From Hermatobates lingyangjiaoensis (taxonomy: Eukaryota > Arthropoda > Insecta > Hemiptera > Hermatobatidae), in contig JAPFBL010000255.1 of the NCBI GenBank assembly GCA_026182355.1, positions 3,658,001 through 3,722,000 on the forward strand: a stretch of DNA of 64,000 bases, written 5' to 3'. Below the pieces are notes generated by a model. That model saw nothing but the letters and a program-made list of their open reading frames with translations. It did no database searches and was not told the DNA's origin. This document shows, piece by piece, positions 22,701 through 36,500 of the stretch (the first letter of the stretch is position 1; the number at the start of each line of letters is the position of its first letter). Both the position numbers and the translations under genes were made by a program.

Positions 22701-22949
22701 TTATTATTATATTTATTTTAAATTATTATTTATACAACTTCATTCTAATCATCCTCATTATTATTATTATTATTATTATTTAATTATTTAGTCTATATAT
22801 TCCTGGATTTTCTTTTGTTTCAGTTATTTTCCTCTTAATTTTCTTCATTATATCTTTTAAGTTTTTATTATTTATATTTCCTAATTTTCTTCATTTTCAC
22901 TTTCTATTTCTTAGCTCTTGGCTTATTCTTAGTTAATTTTTCTTACCTT

Positions 22950-23160
22950 ACTTGAACCGGGCACGGGTTTGACAACACCGTTGGTCTCCAACCGTCGCTT
23001 CGCAAGTGCGCTTGGTGTCCCTATCTCAACTCTCCTGATGACGGTTCAACCGAAAATTAGAGACAAGTGTGTTTGTTCAGTTGGGTTTTTGACCGTGAAA
23101 CGTTTGTTGTCCTTTTGGATCGTTTTCCTGTTTACAATATATATATAAATATATATATTC
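22950..23160 (+). mobile_element. Family 5 (PLE) 3' end fragment
   Basis: Matches the PLE 3' end at 56695-56890: GGGCACGGGTTTGACAACAC, TTGGTCTCCAACCGTC, the ribozyme core, then a tail with TTTTGGATCG and a TA tract. The coding part is absent. Confidence 0.75.
23031..23063 (+). ncRNA. Hammerhead-like ribozyme, family 5
   Basis: TCTC/GAGA helix I, CTGATGA, extra C, helix II GGT/ACC with a short loop, GAAA, AATT palindrome, A as H17. Very similar to the copy at 56781-56814. Confidence 0.65.
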
Positions 23161-23460
23161 ACTTAATAAACAAAAAGACAACCCAAACTGGACACAGTAC
23201 GAGTTTAAAATGGAAAAAAGTAACAGACAGAGTAAAGAAACCACAAACTCAAATTTTCGAGTAATCTATCTTCAGGAGAATAGAGAAAGGGAGACCATGC
23301 ACGTTCAGGACGCAACGGCAATGGCCAAGACCTGCTTGGTCTCCCTTTCTCTTTTTTCTTGACGACAGATTGCCCTGAAATTTGAGTTTTAAGTGCGTTT
23401 CTTACTCTGTGTGTTAATCTTCTTCGATTTTTAATTATATATATATATATATATAAAATT
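23160..23460. mobile_element. Degenerate inverted pair, family 5
   Basis: A minus-oriented end (23165-23320) faces a plus-oriented one (23320-23450), both outward toward TA tracts. The left core at 23248-23278 (minus) keeps CTGAAGA and GAAA with a poor helix II. The right one (TTGACGACAGATTGCCC, TGAAATTTGAG) has lost C3. Confidence 0.6.
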
Positions 23461-23569
23461 GTCACAATAACACGTGATATAAATATTCAGGTAACTCACC
23501 CCAAATGATGGAAGATTATTTAATCAGATTATCAGAGCGATTATCTTCAATTATTTGTGTTCAGTTACC

Positions 23570-23600
23570 TGAGTATATATATATATATATATATATATAA
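23570..23600. repeat. (TA)n microsatellite
   Basis: TA run between unique AT-rich sequence. Nothing else is recognised between 23460 and 24450. Confidence 0.9.
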
Positions 23601-24459
23601 GCATCAACGTCTAAACTGTAGAAAAAAATCTGGAGTGGCCTACACTCAACTTTACTATAAGTAACTTAATATCAAATTTCTTGAGTATATAACACATAAC
23701 GTCTCATTTAAGCATAATATAAACATCTAAATGGGATATGATTATTAGTCTTTCATTCCTGAGGTAGTACTAATAGTGATTGAAGGATATATCAATATAT
23801 AACCCTATTTTTATACATCACACAGCTGATGCAAATAATTTCATTAGTATAACTACAGCAGTAATAACATTTTTGAAAAACCAAAGTGCACATTTCTTAA
23901 AACGAAATATTCTCCTACAAGAGAACATGGCTTTTGTTCAAAAAGCCAGTGGATTTCTTACATCGTTTACTTGACATCCTTCTACATTGATGTACTTACT
24001 TATTAAAGTAAAATTTTCAAATTTAAAACAGGAAAATAACCTTTTTTTCTCTGAAAAACTTCATAAACAGCGAAGAAAATGTTGTTTTAAGGTGAATTAT
24101 AATTAAAGATGTACGATAATTCATTTATTAATCTCTAAACGAAAGATTTCAATTTTGAATTATCTTTTACATTTTTGGTTTTTTACAGAATTATTATAAT
24201 GGGAATTTTATGGCTTCTTAGTATTTAACAAGATCATTTTCCTTCTCCTTTGTCAAATAACATATATACGAATTTTTTCTGAGTGAGTGTTATAATTTTC
24301 CTGCACATATTATTCCTCTTACATCTCATATAAGTAAATAAACATTTTAAATTGTTCCTTTATAAATATCAATTTTATCAGTGGATTCGCTTCTAAGTGT
24401 GGAAATTTATCTCAGTGGAAATTTCTAAGTCAATGTAAACAATGTAAAAAAATATAAAA

Positions 24460-25053
24460 AATTCGACAAGTATAGCAGGTGATCTCTTAGTCGAGGATAA
24501 ACAAAGGGTTTTTATATCGTTTATGCTCTTTCCCGTAATTGAAACTTCATGAATTTTTTTTTATGAATTGCTAATTTTTTGTTCCATTTTTGGTCAAATT
24601 TTCATTATTTTTTAATGAGCCGTTTCGCGTCAAAAAAACATTTTCTGAAAACAGAAATCGTACTGTAACGCCCCTTTTGCGAATGTAATTTCAAAAAAAA
24701 ATATCTCACCTCTCACAAGGTTTGAGATTGAATTAAATGTCAGAATTTTTACATTTTAGTGAAAAAAAAAATATTTTCCGCTGTTTTAAAATTCTGAATA
24801 TATTTTTCCTTTATTCCATTTGTAACCTCAAAGATAATGTCAAAATTTCAAAACTCTAGGGTTATCAGTTTAGGAGAAATAAATGTTTTAAAAAAAAGGT
24901 TTTTGGCAAAAAAAGTGACTTTCCCATCATGCATAATTCTTCCCAAACAATAGGGATCTTCGTCTTTATGGGGCCCATTTTTGGGTAAAATTGATCCATC
25001 AAAGATTCTGGACCGTAGCGTGGTAACAAGCAATGCTAACACACTCACCCACC

Positions 25054-25099
<46 letters not shown>

Positions 25100-25212
25100 T
25101 TTCATCGTAAAAACTTCATAACGACTTCTGGGACCTCAAAACATTTAATTCCGTCAAAATCTCGAGATCGAATTTTTTCACGATCACTATACTTTACTTA
25201 TAGTAAAGTAAA
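24460..25212 (-). mobile_element. MITE-like element, near full length
   Basis: On the minus strand it starts with TTTACTATAAGTAAAG and TATAGTGATCGTGAAAAAAT and contains ATGTTTTGAGGTCCC, a GT microsatellite, ATTGTTTGGGAAGAA, GATGGGAAAGTCAC and TTTTGACGCGAAACGGC. It ends near GACAAGT-type sequence at 24465. Matches 39449-40036 along its length. No transposase frame, hence non-autonomous. Confidence 0.7.
25045..25097. repeat. (ACCC)n then (AC)n microsatellite
   Basis: Four CACC units followed by AC repeats, inside the MITE-like element. Other copies have shorter GT-rich segments here. Confidence 0.95.
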
Positions 25213-25219
25213 AATAATA

Positions 25220-26255
25220 ATATATATATCACTTTATAACTAATAAGATAATTGATTAAAAACGAAAAAAGTAATATAATATTATAATAAAAAACCGTAT
25301 AAGGGGTAAAGTTGTTTATGCGATAATTATTTTTTTTTATAGAACATTCAAATAATGAATAAGGTATTGTCCAGTGTTAAAAAGACTTGAATAACTTAAC
25401 TTTTCTTTGAATTAAACACATTTCATCCTCATTAAAATGTTTTCAGTCCAATGATATGAAATAGCAAAAGTTACTGGAGTTAAAATTAGGATTAAAGTTT
25501 TAAATTAAAAAATATCATACATTATGAATGTTTACTCAGAGACATGTTTTATTGATAAGAAGAACTAAAGTCCATTTCTCAGTAACTCACATGCCATTGA
25601 CTGAATTGCAGGCTACCTGCATGAAAGGTCACGACTCAACACGCCTTTCCTCAACTATATGTTTACATAGAATTCCTGCCAACTTTACTTTTTTAAGCAT
25701 TAACAACATATTTATATATGTAGTTAAATAAGGGAAATCGCAAGGTTTATTCTGAAGTGTAAACAACACTTCGAATTACACCTTTCTTTTAACAACGAAT
25801 GCATTTATTACAATACAATATTTCTTAATATATATGACTACTATAAACTCAAGTAATTAAGGAAAGTAGTAATGATATAATAATGCTCAGTTGAAATCTT
25901 ATGAAATTAACTTAAGTGTGCACTTTCATATTTAATTAAATTAGTAACTGATTAAATAATACACTGCTAATATATAAAATACAATTAAACAATACTTTAA
26001 GTTGTTTCATTTATCTCTTTTTACAGTGGTACAAGAAAAGTTCTCATAGTAAAATGTTTAAACCCAACTATCACTTAAACACTTACTTATAAATATGATT
26101 AGATTAGAGATTGTTACTTAGATTAAAAGTTTCAATTGTGTTACCTTAATAAAGAGCGTTGATACTTTACCAAAATAGTTAATGCTCTAATCAATAGTGA
26201 AATTTAAATTGAGTTACTTGGTTTTGATAAAATGGAAAATTGCGAACGGTTTGAG
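25220..26255. other. Intergenic, nothing recognised
   Basis: AT-rich, with no exon-like or repeat signal. Confidence 0.45.
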
Positions 26256-26260
26256 GTTCT

Positions 26261-27139
26261 GCTGCACTGTGACAATATGTATGTAAGCAGCTGGCTACAT
26301 AGTAGAGGGGAAAGAGTTTCAGCTACGGCTGGGTGTAACGATAGGGGAGCAAACAGCTATTTATATCAGTAGGGATAGAAAGTGTTTCTGGCTTTGCTAG
26401 AATGCAGCGATATGGGAGCAAGCAGCTGGTTACCAGTAGTGAAGTTGGGAAGGGTAAAAGGCTCGGCTGGAATGTGGCGATATGGGAGCAAGCAGCTGGT
26501 CACCAGTAGTGAAGTTGGGAAGGGTAAAAGGCTCGGCTGGAATGTGACGATATGGGAGTAAGCAGCTGGTTACCAGTAGTGAAGTTGGGAAGGGTAAAAG
26601 GCTCGGCTGGAATGTGGCGATATGGGAGCAAGCAGCTGGTTACCAGTAGTGAAGTTGGGAAGGGTAAAAGGTTCGGCTGGAATGTGGCGATATGGGAGCA
26701 AGCAGCTGGTTACCAGTAGTGAAGTTGGGAAGGGTAAAAGGCTCGGCTGGAATGTAGCGATATGGGAGCAAGCAGCTGGTTACCAGTAGTGAAGTTGGGA
26801 AGGGTAAAAGGCTCGGCTGGAATGTGGCGATATGGGAGCAAGCAGCTGGTTACCAGTAGTGAAGTTGGGAAGGGTAAAAGGCTCGGCTGGAATGTGGCGA
26901 TATGGGAGCAAGCAGCTGGTTACCAGTAGTGAAGTTGGGAAGGGTAAAAGGCTCGGCTGGAATGTAGCGATATGGGATCAAGCAGCTGGTTACCAGTAGT
27001 GAAGTTGGGAAGGGTAAAAGGCTCGGCTGGAATGTGGCGATATGGGAGCAAGCAGCTGGTTACCAGTAGTGAAGTTGGGAAGGGTAAAAGGCTCGGCTGG
27101 AATGTGGCGATATGGGAGCAAGCAGCTGGTTACCAGTGA
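26261..27139. repeat. 70-bp minisatellite, about 12.5 units
   Basis: Units start at 26401, 26471, 26541, 26611, 26681, 26751, 26821, 26891, 26961, 27031 and 27101 (partial), each close to AATGTGGCGATATGGGAGCA followed by AGCAGCTGGTTACCAGTAGT. Two degenerate units precede them at about 26261 and 26331. The unit is GC-richer than its flanks. The period is not a multiple of 3, so it does not encode a repeat peptide. Confidence 0.97.
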
Positions 27140-30100
27140 CCTCGACTCACCCACAGCCTACCCACTGCATCCTATTCTACCCTCCCCCTTCTCTAATTGC
27201 CACTGCCTTCTCAATCTCACACCTTCCAAACCTATCTTTCCTGATATACAACCATTGTTTTGATATTAAGCAACTACTTGGTGTTTAATGAAGGAAAATC
27301 GTCTTATTATCTCTACAGTACCTCTGAATTGTATTGCATTGAATTATATTCAGTAGCTCCAAGGGTGTCTGACTTATAAAAGGATGAGCATTATCTATAG
27401 CTACTATCATCAGAATGTTTAGTCTATATATTTTCGCATATATCTTACGAGTTAAAATCCTCTGTGTTAAATTAAAAGAAAATAAATATATTTATGATAT
27501 GTCTTTCCGATTAGACTCTGATTTATCTCTTTCACTGTTACATTTGTTTTTGAAAATAAACTTCTGGTTTTTCGGTCGTCAAATTTGTGTGCATGAATGC
27601 AAGAGTTAAACCCTCTTATTACAGTTTACAGATCGCACAGTTTGATAGCACACATAGATTATAACCAAAACTGACCCTTAAAGTTTAGATGAGGAGTGTA
27701 GTTTTCCATCAATATCGTATTACGTAAAATCCATTACTGCCCGTAATGTGATTTTGGATCCCATTACTGTAAACAAAGTATAGTAATCTTGAAAGAATTT
27801 CTTCTCGAAAATTTAAGATATTTACTCGTTTTGAGGTCTGCTGGGTTTAATTTTGAAATTGTTTATGTGTGAGGGAGTGTGTGTTTCCAAAATTTTGGGC
27901 ACGCTTGAGGTTACATCTTTGATTAATAAAATTAATCAAATATCTTGTATAGTTGATACACACAAAATATCTACAAAATTAGTATGCAATGATAAAATTG
28001 TTTGACATAATAAGAATTATTGACTAATGTAAGAGGGAAGAAGAGAAATAAAGGAAAAATTTAATCCTAAAAACGGTAAATTTTATAATAATCCCCAGCT
28101 ACTATACTTGGTGAATTTCTTTACATTATCTTAGACATTTTGTATCGACCTTGACTTGAATAGGTTTAATATAATACTTCAAAATATTTAACGAAAATGT
28201 TGAACTTTTTTCAAATCAGTTAATTTAATAAGTAAAAGGTGGATCATTTTGAAATCATTAAAGTTAATATGAACGTATAATTTTTAAATTATTGCAGGTG
28301 TTTGCATGTGTCCTTTGAACATGAATATTACATTTTTTTTTTACTTTATATTCTAATTTGGTTAATTAACTTTAGAATAAGTCTGTCTGCATCGGACTGC
28401 ATCGACAAATCCATAATGACATATAGTTCGTGGTGTGTCATATGACCTTATTGTTAGGGATAGTATAGAAACATGGCAAAGGTACTTTATCATACTTAAT
28501 CCCAAAACGGATACTAGTTCTATCTCTCTTCTGGCGATTCTACGAGAACAAATTTCGTATTGAGTATTATCTTAATATGAACATTATGATAAAACATTCA
28601 TGAATTTAAGATATTTGAAAATAAAATATTAATATTGATTTGCCGATGAACTTGTTAATATATTTACTTACAGTGATGTTGAGTGTAGACTGTTTGTTAA
28701 ACAAGTGAATTTTTTGTTGTTCATCAGTGTTGCAAACATTACGTTCCTTTCCAGCTATTAGCTGTGAACCTGTTATAAGCTTAATTAAACTACCGTATAA
28801 TTACATAATAATTATTTGCATTTTAATTAATTTATTTAAGAATTTCGGATTAAACATTACAGTCGGATAAAATCAAGTAGTAATATTCCTGCTAGATTTT
28901 GAATTTTTTCAAATGAGTCAAGTTGCAAATTCTAGAGAATATTAAACAAAATGTTTCTGCATTATTTAAAAATATTGAAAAATGCTATTTTTGATTAAAA
29001 TTGAGGACTGTAGTTTACTTCTACTTGCTTTATGAAGAACTTTAATAATAGGCCTTAGTGCATTTTTCTTTTCTCTTTTTTTGTGGTGTTTTACTTGTTA
29101 CATTCATGATAAGCTATAAACACTGTTGTGATTAACTGTTTGAATGAGTTATTGCAGTACAGCATTCAGTAATATTACACTTGATAGGAAAGTTAATAAA
29201 CACTGAAATCATTAATCTTTAAGCACCCTATAACACTTTACAGGGACAGTTAAATTTTTTTATGGCCTAACAGTGATCTTTTTATGGTTAATATTTGAGC
29301 ATGAGGTCATTCATAAAGTAACTTTTAATTTGTAATAATCTTCGCTAAACACCAATCCACTCCCTGTTAATATGTCACACATTGTTATATTTTCAATCTG
29401 TACAACTTTTATGAACCTCATTGAATTACACATTTTGAAATAAGCTATGTACCGAAATCAAAATTTTCATATTTTCATCATTAATTTAATTTTAAAACAT
29501 AGTAATGTTAAAATATAATTTTAAAAGATGTATTTAAATTATTTAGTTTAAGATGAGTATTAAAATTTTTATTTCCATGATCAAGTAACTATTACAATTA
29601 CGGTTTACAATGAGACAAAATTTTATAACAAAACACCATAATCCTATTACTTTGTGATAAATTACAATTTGCTATTTATTTCTATTTGGTGCATTATTTT
29701 TATTTTATAATGATCAGTTTTTAAGTGGTTATAATATAACGTGAGTATAAAGCTGATGCAAATAAACACCTTCTTGTCTTCACTGACAAACTTTAGCACC
29801 TTAATAACTTAGTAAAAGTTTCAAAACTCTAGAAACAAATATTTTGTTTACTTAATTTGATTGGAAAAACCTTCAATTATTCTATCCACTTGATTGGTGT
29901 AATTAAGTACTACGAATAAAGTGGCTGAACTTTTTAAAAATAATATTTTCCTGTTTTTATTCAAGTCTTGGAGCTTAATAAATATGTTACGTAATTGCTG
30001 ATACCATAGTAGAGACACATAGGCTATAAAGCTAATTCTGATTTCACATCAAGTTTTTTTCGTGTGAATTAACATAACTAAAGTTATTTGAAAAGGAACT

Positions 30101-31054
30101 ATTAATGAGCATCCAAACACACACCCTGACCAATGGGTTTACTCTTCTGTCAGGTTGGCTACGAACATATTCTATTTAGAACATGAAAAATTTAAGGCTT
30201 TTACTATTTTGCTTTTTTTGGTAACAGTAGAATAAAGACTAAGTTTGAATGACACACTTAGGTTTAGAAGGTTTAACCTTCTCATCAGCTTTAATTTAAC
30301 TCTAATTTAATTAATTTATTTGTTTACGTTTACATGGTATTTAAATTTAGTTATTTTAAATTTTACAGCTAAAATTAATGTACCAATATAATATTAAAAC
30401 AAATTAAACTTAATAAAGAAAGAAATACAAAATTTTATTAATTACACAAAAGGAGGATAAATACAGAATAGTAGAAACCATCAGAATCAATAATGCTTTG
30501 TAGATTAACACATAAGAATATATATTACGTGTGACCAAAGGATATATACACGTATTTATAAGATACACATAATCTAAAACTTACTTACTTCATCAGTGTT
30601 TCTTCATAATAACCCTGATACGTATAGCGCCATTTGTTGCGTACCTGTTTCGGGAGTTGTCCATCTTATGGACGACTGCTATTGATCGAAATGGATATAG
30701 TGAACCTATTTATTTATCAATCTACCTGTAGATTCCTATTTGTAAAAAAAGTATCAAACAGTGGAAGATGGTTTAATATAGTTACTACATAACTACAGAT
30801 CCCTTTGGCACTATCAATAATATTGCGAATAAGAGTTGAGAATGATCTTAAAGCTACGTATGGAAAAACTGTGTACTTCTTTTAATACGCCTAACTTTAT
30901 TAATGCAACTAAGAAGACATCATTACATTAAAAAGAAAGACAAAGATAATATTTCTTATTTTATAAAAAAAACCTGCTGAGTAATTGTGCACAGTAAATT
31001 TGTTGTAAGTAGTTTTAATGTATATAGATATATAAATTATTTGTGATTTTAAAA
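27140..31054. other. Intergenic region upstream of CIMIP2
   Basis: 27140-27260 is CT-rich and not repeated. About 27770-27900 is a fragment of the MITE-like family (AAAGTATAGTAATCTTGAAA, CGTTTTGAGG). The rest is AT-rich without recognisable genes. A minus-strand hairpin-like segment at 30620-30700 has a CCCGAAAC stretch but no proper core. Confidence 0.5.
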
Positions 31055-33343
31055 ATGTCTTCTTCAATTTTGGAAACCCCTCAACCTCATCACATACCCG
31101 GGTAAGACCATTTTCATCCAATCTATAGAAATTATTAGATAAAAATATTGCAATGCAATTATTTTTGTTAAGTGTAGCAGATTGTTAGACGAGTAATGGA
31201 TAAATCCTTTATTACTGCAACGTAAGGCGGCTTTGCACTTACTTTTGAAGGCTCATTTGTATGATTACACTAAAAATTCCTTTCAGTATAAACTAAAACT
31301 GATCACGTTGTAATACTTTCTGGTTAAAAATATATCACGAGTACATTACATTAATAATTCATGAAATAATGATAACTTGATAAGAAGAAATGTAATACCT
31401 ACTCCCTCCCACACACTACAAGCACAAACATATAAGATATTCCTGTAATTTAGAAATTCTAAACAGAAAAAAACCTTGTATCAATATCGCCCTTAAGTTT
31501 TAAACGTAGAATTCTAACGTGTACGTTACTGCTAGGACGTATTTTCTCTTCAAAAATATTTAAAGTTTTTTGCACATGTTTAATTGTAAATCTCAATATG
31601 TATATTTAACAATAATAAGTAGACGATTAAAAAAAGAGATTAATTAAATTGAAAATCAGTAGTTATTCATTCTATTTGACCTGAAAATCAACGACCAAAT
31701 AATATTTCGTGCACTATAGTGCAGGGTGTAATTAACAGTTACACAACTACTGATTTACTGTATCATTATCTGTGAAGAGGCCAGTAAGTATTGTCAATTA
31801 GTACATTTATGTTTTATGTGAAAGAGCCGGTTTATAGTCGCACCGTCTTTTAGGTAGAGTTTTAAAATGGCCCATACCTCTAGCATTCAGACATCGTAAA
31901 ATGAGGCAAATGGAGCAGATAAGATTATGTAGAAGTTTAAATGCGTCGGGGAAGATTAATTTGTGAATTAAGTGGTTGGACAGGTAATTTTTTGTCTTAC
32001 AAATATATAACATATATATTTGTAAAATATATCATTGTATATGTAAAATATATAAACAATGTACAAAATATAAAATATTTGTAAAATATAACAATATAAC
32101 ATTGTAAAATATAAATATATATTACAAATAAATATTTGAAACATATATTATATTTTTATATTAGAAATATTTATTTTCAATATATATTATATTTTTATAA
32201 AACAGATATATAATAAATATTATTGCTAATGATATTTTGTCTTCGTTGATAGTAAGTCGGGTGATGCAGAAATCAACTGTATCCCATGTTAAGTCATATT
32301 TCCATGTCAATATTTCTTTTGTTTTGTTTTCGAATGCCTACCAGTATAGATTCATACCATAGTTCTGTTCTAAAAGTAGAAACTGTGGCTCATTTATTAT
32401 TTGTCACCAATTTAGTAAAGCCACATTTCTGGGTTTATTCTACTTTGGAATCTACTGGGAACCTAAATATCCTCTCACTCCAGTTTACTATGGTAGAGTA
32501 CTTTAACGAGTAACTGACGTCGTACAGTTTCGGAACCAACGACTTAACTCTCCGATGAACGATGAGCTTGGATTTTTTTCAATTCTCATGTGAAAAAAAT
32601 CGAGGGCTAAAGTGAGAATCGAAGCCGGATCTACTTGTCCAGAGACGCGTAGAATACTGGTGTGGAGTGGGCTTTGCCTAATAGAAGAAGAGGAAGATTA
32701 ATGTGATTTCAACAAACCTCTGTGCCGCTAATAATATGCATGTATTTATTTATTGTTACGCTGAATGAAAAATCTTAGCTCCATTTTTTAATTCCTCACT
32801 ATATCTTCCAACAACTTACAAATCAATAAAATCTATCATCAATAAGATTTTTTAACTAAAACAACTGGTCTTCATGAGACTGCAACTGGAGTTCAACTGA
32901 CTATGAATAGCTATTTTCGCCCAAAGGTCGCAGTCCTATTTTTGAATTTCTTACCGTCGTTCAGATGTCGACTTTTATTTCATAAGTTTTGGAAACTTGT
33001 TATATTTATTTGTATATATATACTTAAAATAAACTGTAACATATAGACAGAAACATAACAACGACTCACTTTTCAATATTTCGACCGTAATGGCGTTCGT
33101 CCTCAGGAGAAGAAGTGAATTCACGGAGGGACAACAGCCAACTTAATAAATATATATAACCACAATATGAAATGGGAAAACAAGACTAAGATCTTTCAAC
33201 CGTAAGAAGCGGTCTTCGTCAAAGTCAAAACCCAACTGACTCTGATGAAGACCGCTTGTTGAGGTTGAAAGATCTTAGTCTTGTTTTCCCATTTCATATT
33301 GTGGTTTGATCATTGATTTTTATTTCATGTGTTTATGTGAAAT

Positions 33344-33395
<52 letters not shown>

Positions 33396-33469
33396 CATTA
33401 AATTGTTTGCCTGTCTTTATCTTCTCATATTTCCTAGATACTTGTTTAAAAGAAGGCCTGCTCCCTAAG

Positions 33470-33519
<50 letters not shown>

Positions 33520-36500
33520 TGTTAAACACTTATACAATTATTTTAGTCAACTTGATCAAAAGGCCTCAATAAGTTCTACAATTTTCCTTGGCTGTTCTAT
33601 CTATATAAATACATCGTTAACTATTGAAGGTAAATATTCAAATGAATAATACTAACCATAATTATTAATATATTCAGCTTAAAACTCAAACCAAACTAAT
33701 AAATGTTTTCCATTATTTACATTGGAAATATTTCTAACTTCACTCAGAAGTTCAGATTCTGAGGTTATTGACAGCTTAAAATAGAATTTAGTCAATATGC
33801 AAATTTTTCTAGCATTAATAAATTATTAATTTTATCATGTCAAATACTAATCCTTACCTTTGCTTGTTCTTATAATTTTTTTAAACTAAAAAATAGTTGT
33901 CTAAGTCTAACAAGTTCATGTATGAAGAAATCGTCTACTCTTTCATTATTATTAAAAGTAAATTATTGATTTGTACTTAGCATTTGATTAAATAATAACG
34001 ACTCTACCGAGCTTCAAGAATCTACTAAGGTCTTGGGAAATAGCAGAGGATTCCATTAAGGCTAATAGCTCTGCCAGAGAGACGTTCAGGAATGCCACCT
34101 GAATAACTCTTTATAAGGTAAACAGCAGGAATAGCAGATTCTAGAGGAATTTTCAGAGTTTGAACATGAATACTTTTCAGATGATCATAAATCATATTAG
34201 GTAAATGCTATGAAACAATTTTCAGGTATGGGGGCCACGTTCCTCAATATATCTTCAGATCAGGTGACACGTACGGCTCTATAACACACAAACTGCTTCT
34301 GGATCCTTCAGTAGTCCATGGCGAAAAACTGGTTCTGTCCGACCGGTCTACCACTGACTACCAGGTGAGTATCCTACTTGTACTTCTTTATATTCACCAG
34401 CCCGCCTTGACTGATTTACATTCCATTCTGAACAACCGATATAAAATCTCACCTCAGTGAATATAAATATAAGACTATTCTTGGTCCATAATTCATTATT
34501 TTGTTTTCAAGATATATCAAAAATGATTAATTACTTTCATTTTGTGGAACGTAAAATAATTTAGCTCTATCATCCAGAATATAATCTGTATACATAAAAT
34601 TGATTTCCCATGTGTCTTCAGCCTAAATGCCATTTGATTCAAATAGTCTAAGATTAATTTTTGGTCTTTTATTTTTCATAACGGGTAAACGATTTGAAAA
34701 AAATTGATGCCAAGTGATAGTCAGAAACTATTAACGGGTTTTATGGATAAGAACCTGTTCAGAGATAAACATTCCTTGGTTATTATCTCTCAAGAATATT
34801 TTCTTGAGCGGCTTCTGGCCAACCACTTGCTGAATGCGGCCACGTAGAATTCATTTGACTTGAACATAAACTGGTTTAACTAAAAAAAATCCAATTAAAT
34901 CCATGAAACTCTTAAAAAATTATAAACAAACATCAAAGACCCTTAAAAAATATCTTAAGTCAAAAATAAAAAAACTTTTAAAAGATAGTTGTTTATATTT
35001 AAGCTAATGACTTGGGTACTTATTTAAATGCGATTTCAGGTACTTCGACCTCACAAGACGGATATAGATCTTGTTGAATCCAGGTTCAAATCGCATGATG
35101 CAGTGTTCAGACATCCATTGGTTCCAGGGTACGAAGGTTAGTTAATTGTTATCAATTGCAGTTGATAAATACAATTACATTTTATTTTTATTAGTTACGA
35201 TTATCATTATGCACCTACTCATAAATATTCCTGTTAAGATCTTTATATGCAGTAAAAATTGTTTTTTCTATTTTTCAACTTAGATGATTACTTCAAGTTT
35301 ATTATACAAAGAGCAGATAGATATAAACATTTCATTAATTATATTAGAATGATTTAAGTATGACCTTTGATTTTAAAATTGGCTATAAAAATTAATCAAT
35401 ATTATTTACTATAGCTAATGTAGAGTAAAGTGCTCTGAAAAAATACACTTGAATTTTTTGAGGTCTCAATAACTTATTTTCATAAATTTGTTATCAATAA
35501 AATGTAAATAATTTGTATTTCCATAATTTAAGTGTGAGTGGAAGAAATTATTCCGTTTCTTGTAAACTTGTTACATATCGTAGGTCAACGAATGTAAAGC
35601 ACTTTAAAATAAGAAACCCTCTGGATAGAAAACAACTATACAGCTTTTGTGGAAAATCGGACCATGTATAGGACTCTATGGAATATCATTTTTACTTTTA
35701 TCAAAGCATCCATCATATGAAGTTTATATTCGGTAATAGAGATGCTCATATTATATTAGTATATTAAAGAAATGTTTATGAATTGGAATATGAGAATGAC
35801 AGTTCACAAAAAGAAAATAGACCGCAATTACGTCACTCTAGTGACTCTCCTATAAAAACCAAGAATTAAAGTTTCCATAACATTTGAGCAATAAGTATTA
35901 AATACTAAACAAACGAGACACATGCCATTTCAAATTCTTAAGAAGATTTTAAAGATATAGCTGAGAGAGAGAAGACTAGAGTTACAACTTATTGGGATAC
36001 GGATTAAATTTTGTTTCTAAAATTAGAAATGTAAATTATGTTCAGGTGGCTAAAGGTTTCTGATTTCCAAAAAACTCAATATATAGATGTTGATAATTTA
36101 AACAGTTTAAAAGGAATGATTTACAGACTTATAGAAAGTAACGATGGTGTTTGTATATCTAAATGTTTTATCGACTTTTATTCTAAATCTAAAAAGGATA
36201 ATAATATACAAATTGCCAAAGGTGATAAATTGAAAGTAACTGTCATCTGAAATAAAAAAATGTACTTAGAAAAAATCGAAGCCATACTAGGTTATAAGAA
36301 TATATATTCTAAGTTAATGTCTTTTAAGATTCTATCCTTTGGATAGTGTAACAGTTCATTCAATACAAAGATAAAAAATATTTTGAAAAATCAACCGGAA
36401 TTAATTACTAAATTTCTATCTAAATAATATTCTTCATTGGCATATATGCAAGAATGGCTTAAGACGCATCAGGAAAAGAAATTGTACAGTATGATTAATT

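Noticed and set aside
26401..27139. Regular direct repeats resembling a CRISPR array
   Set aside because: Units are contiguous 70-bp tandem copies with no unique spacers, in a eukaryotic genome; a minisatellite.
30600..30710. Minus-strand GATGGACAACTCCCGAAAC as a ribozyme-like core
   Set aside because: The hairpin before GAAA is imperfect and the upstream box is missing.
31807..32013. 68-codon minus-strand frame in CIMIP2 intron 1
   Set aside because: No motif, no splice context; typical chance frame.
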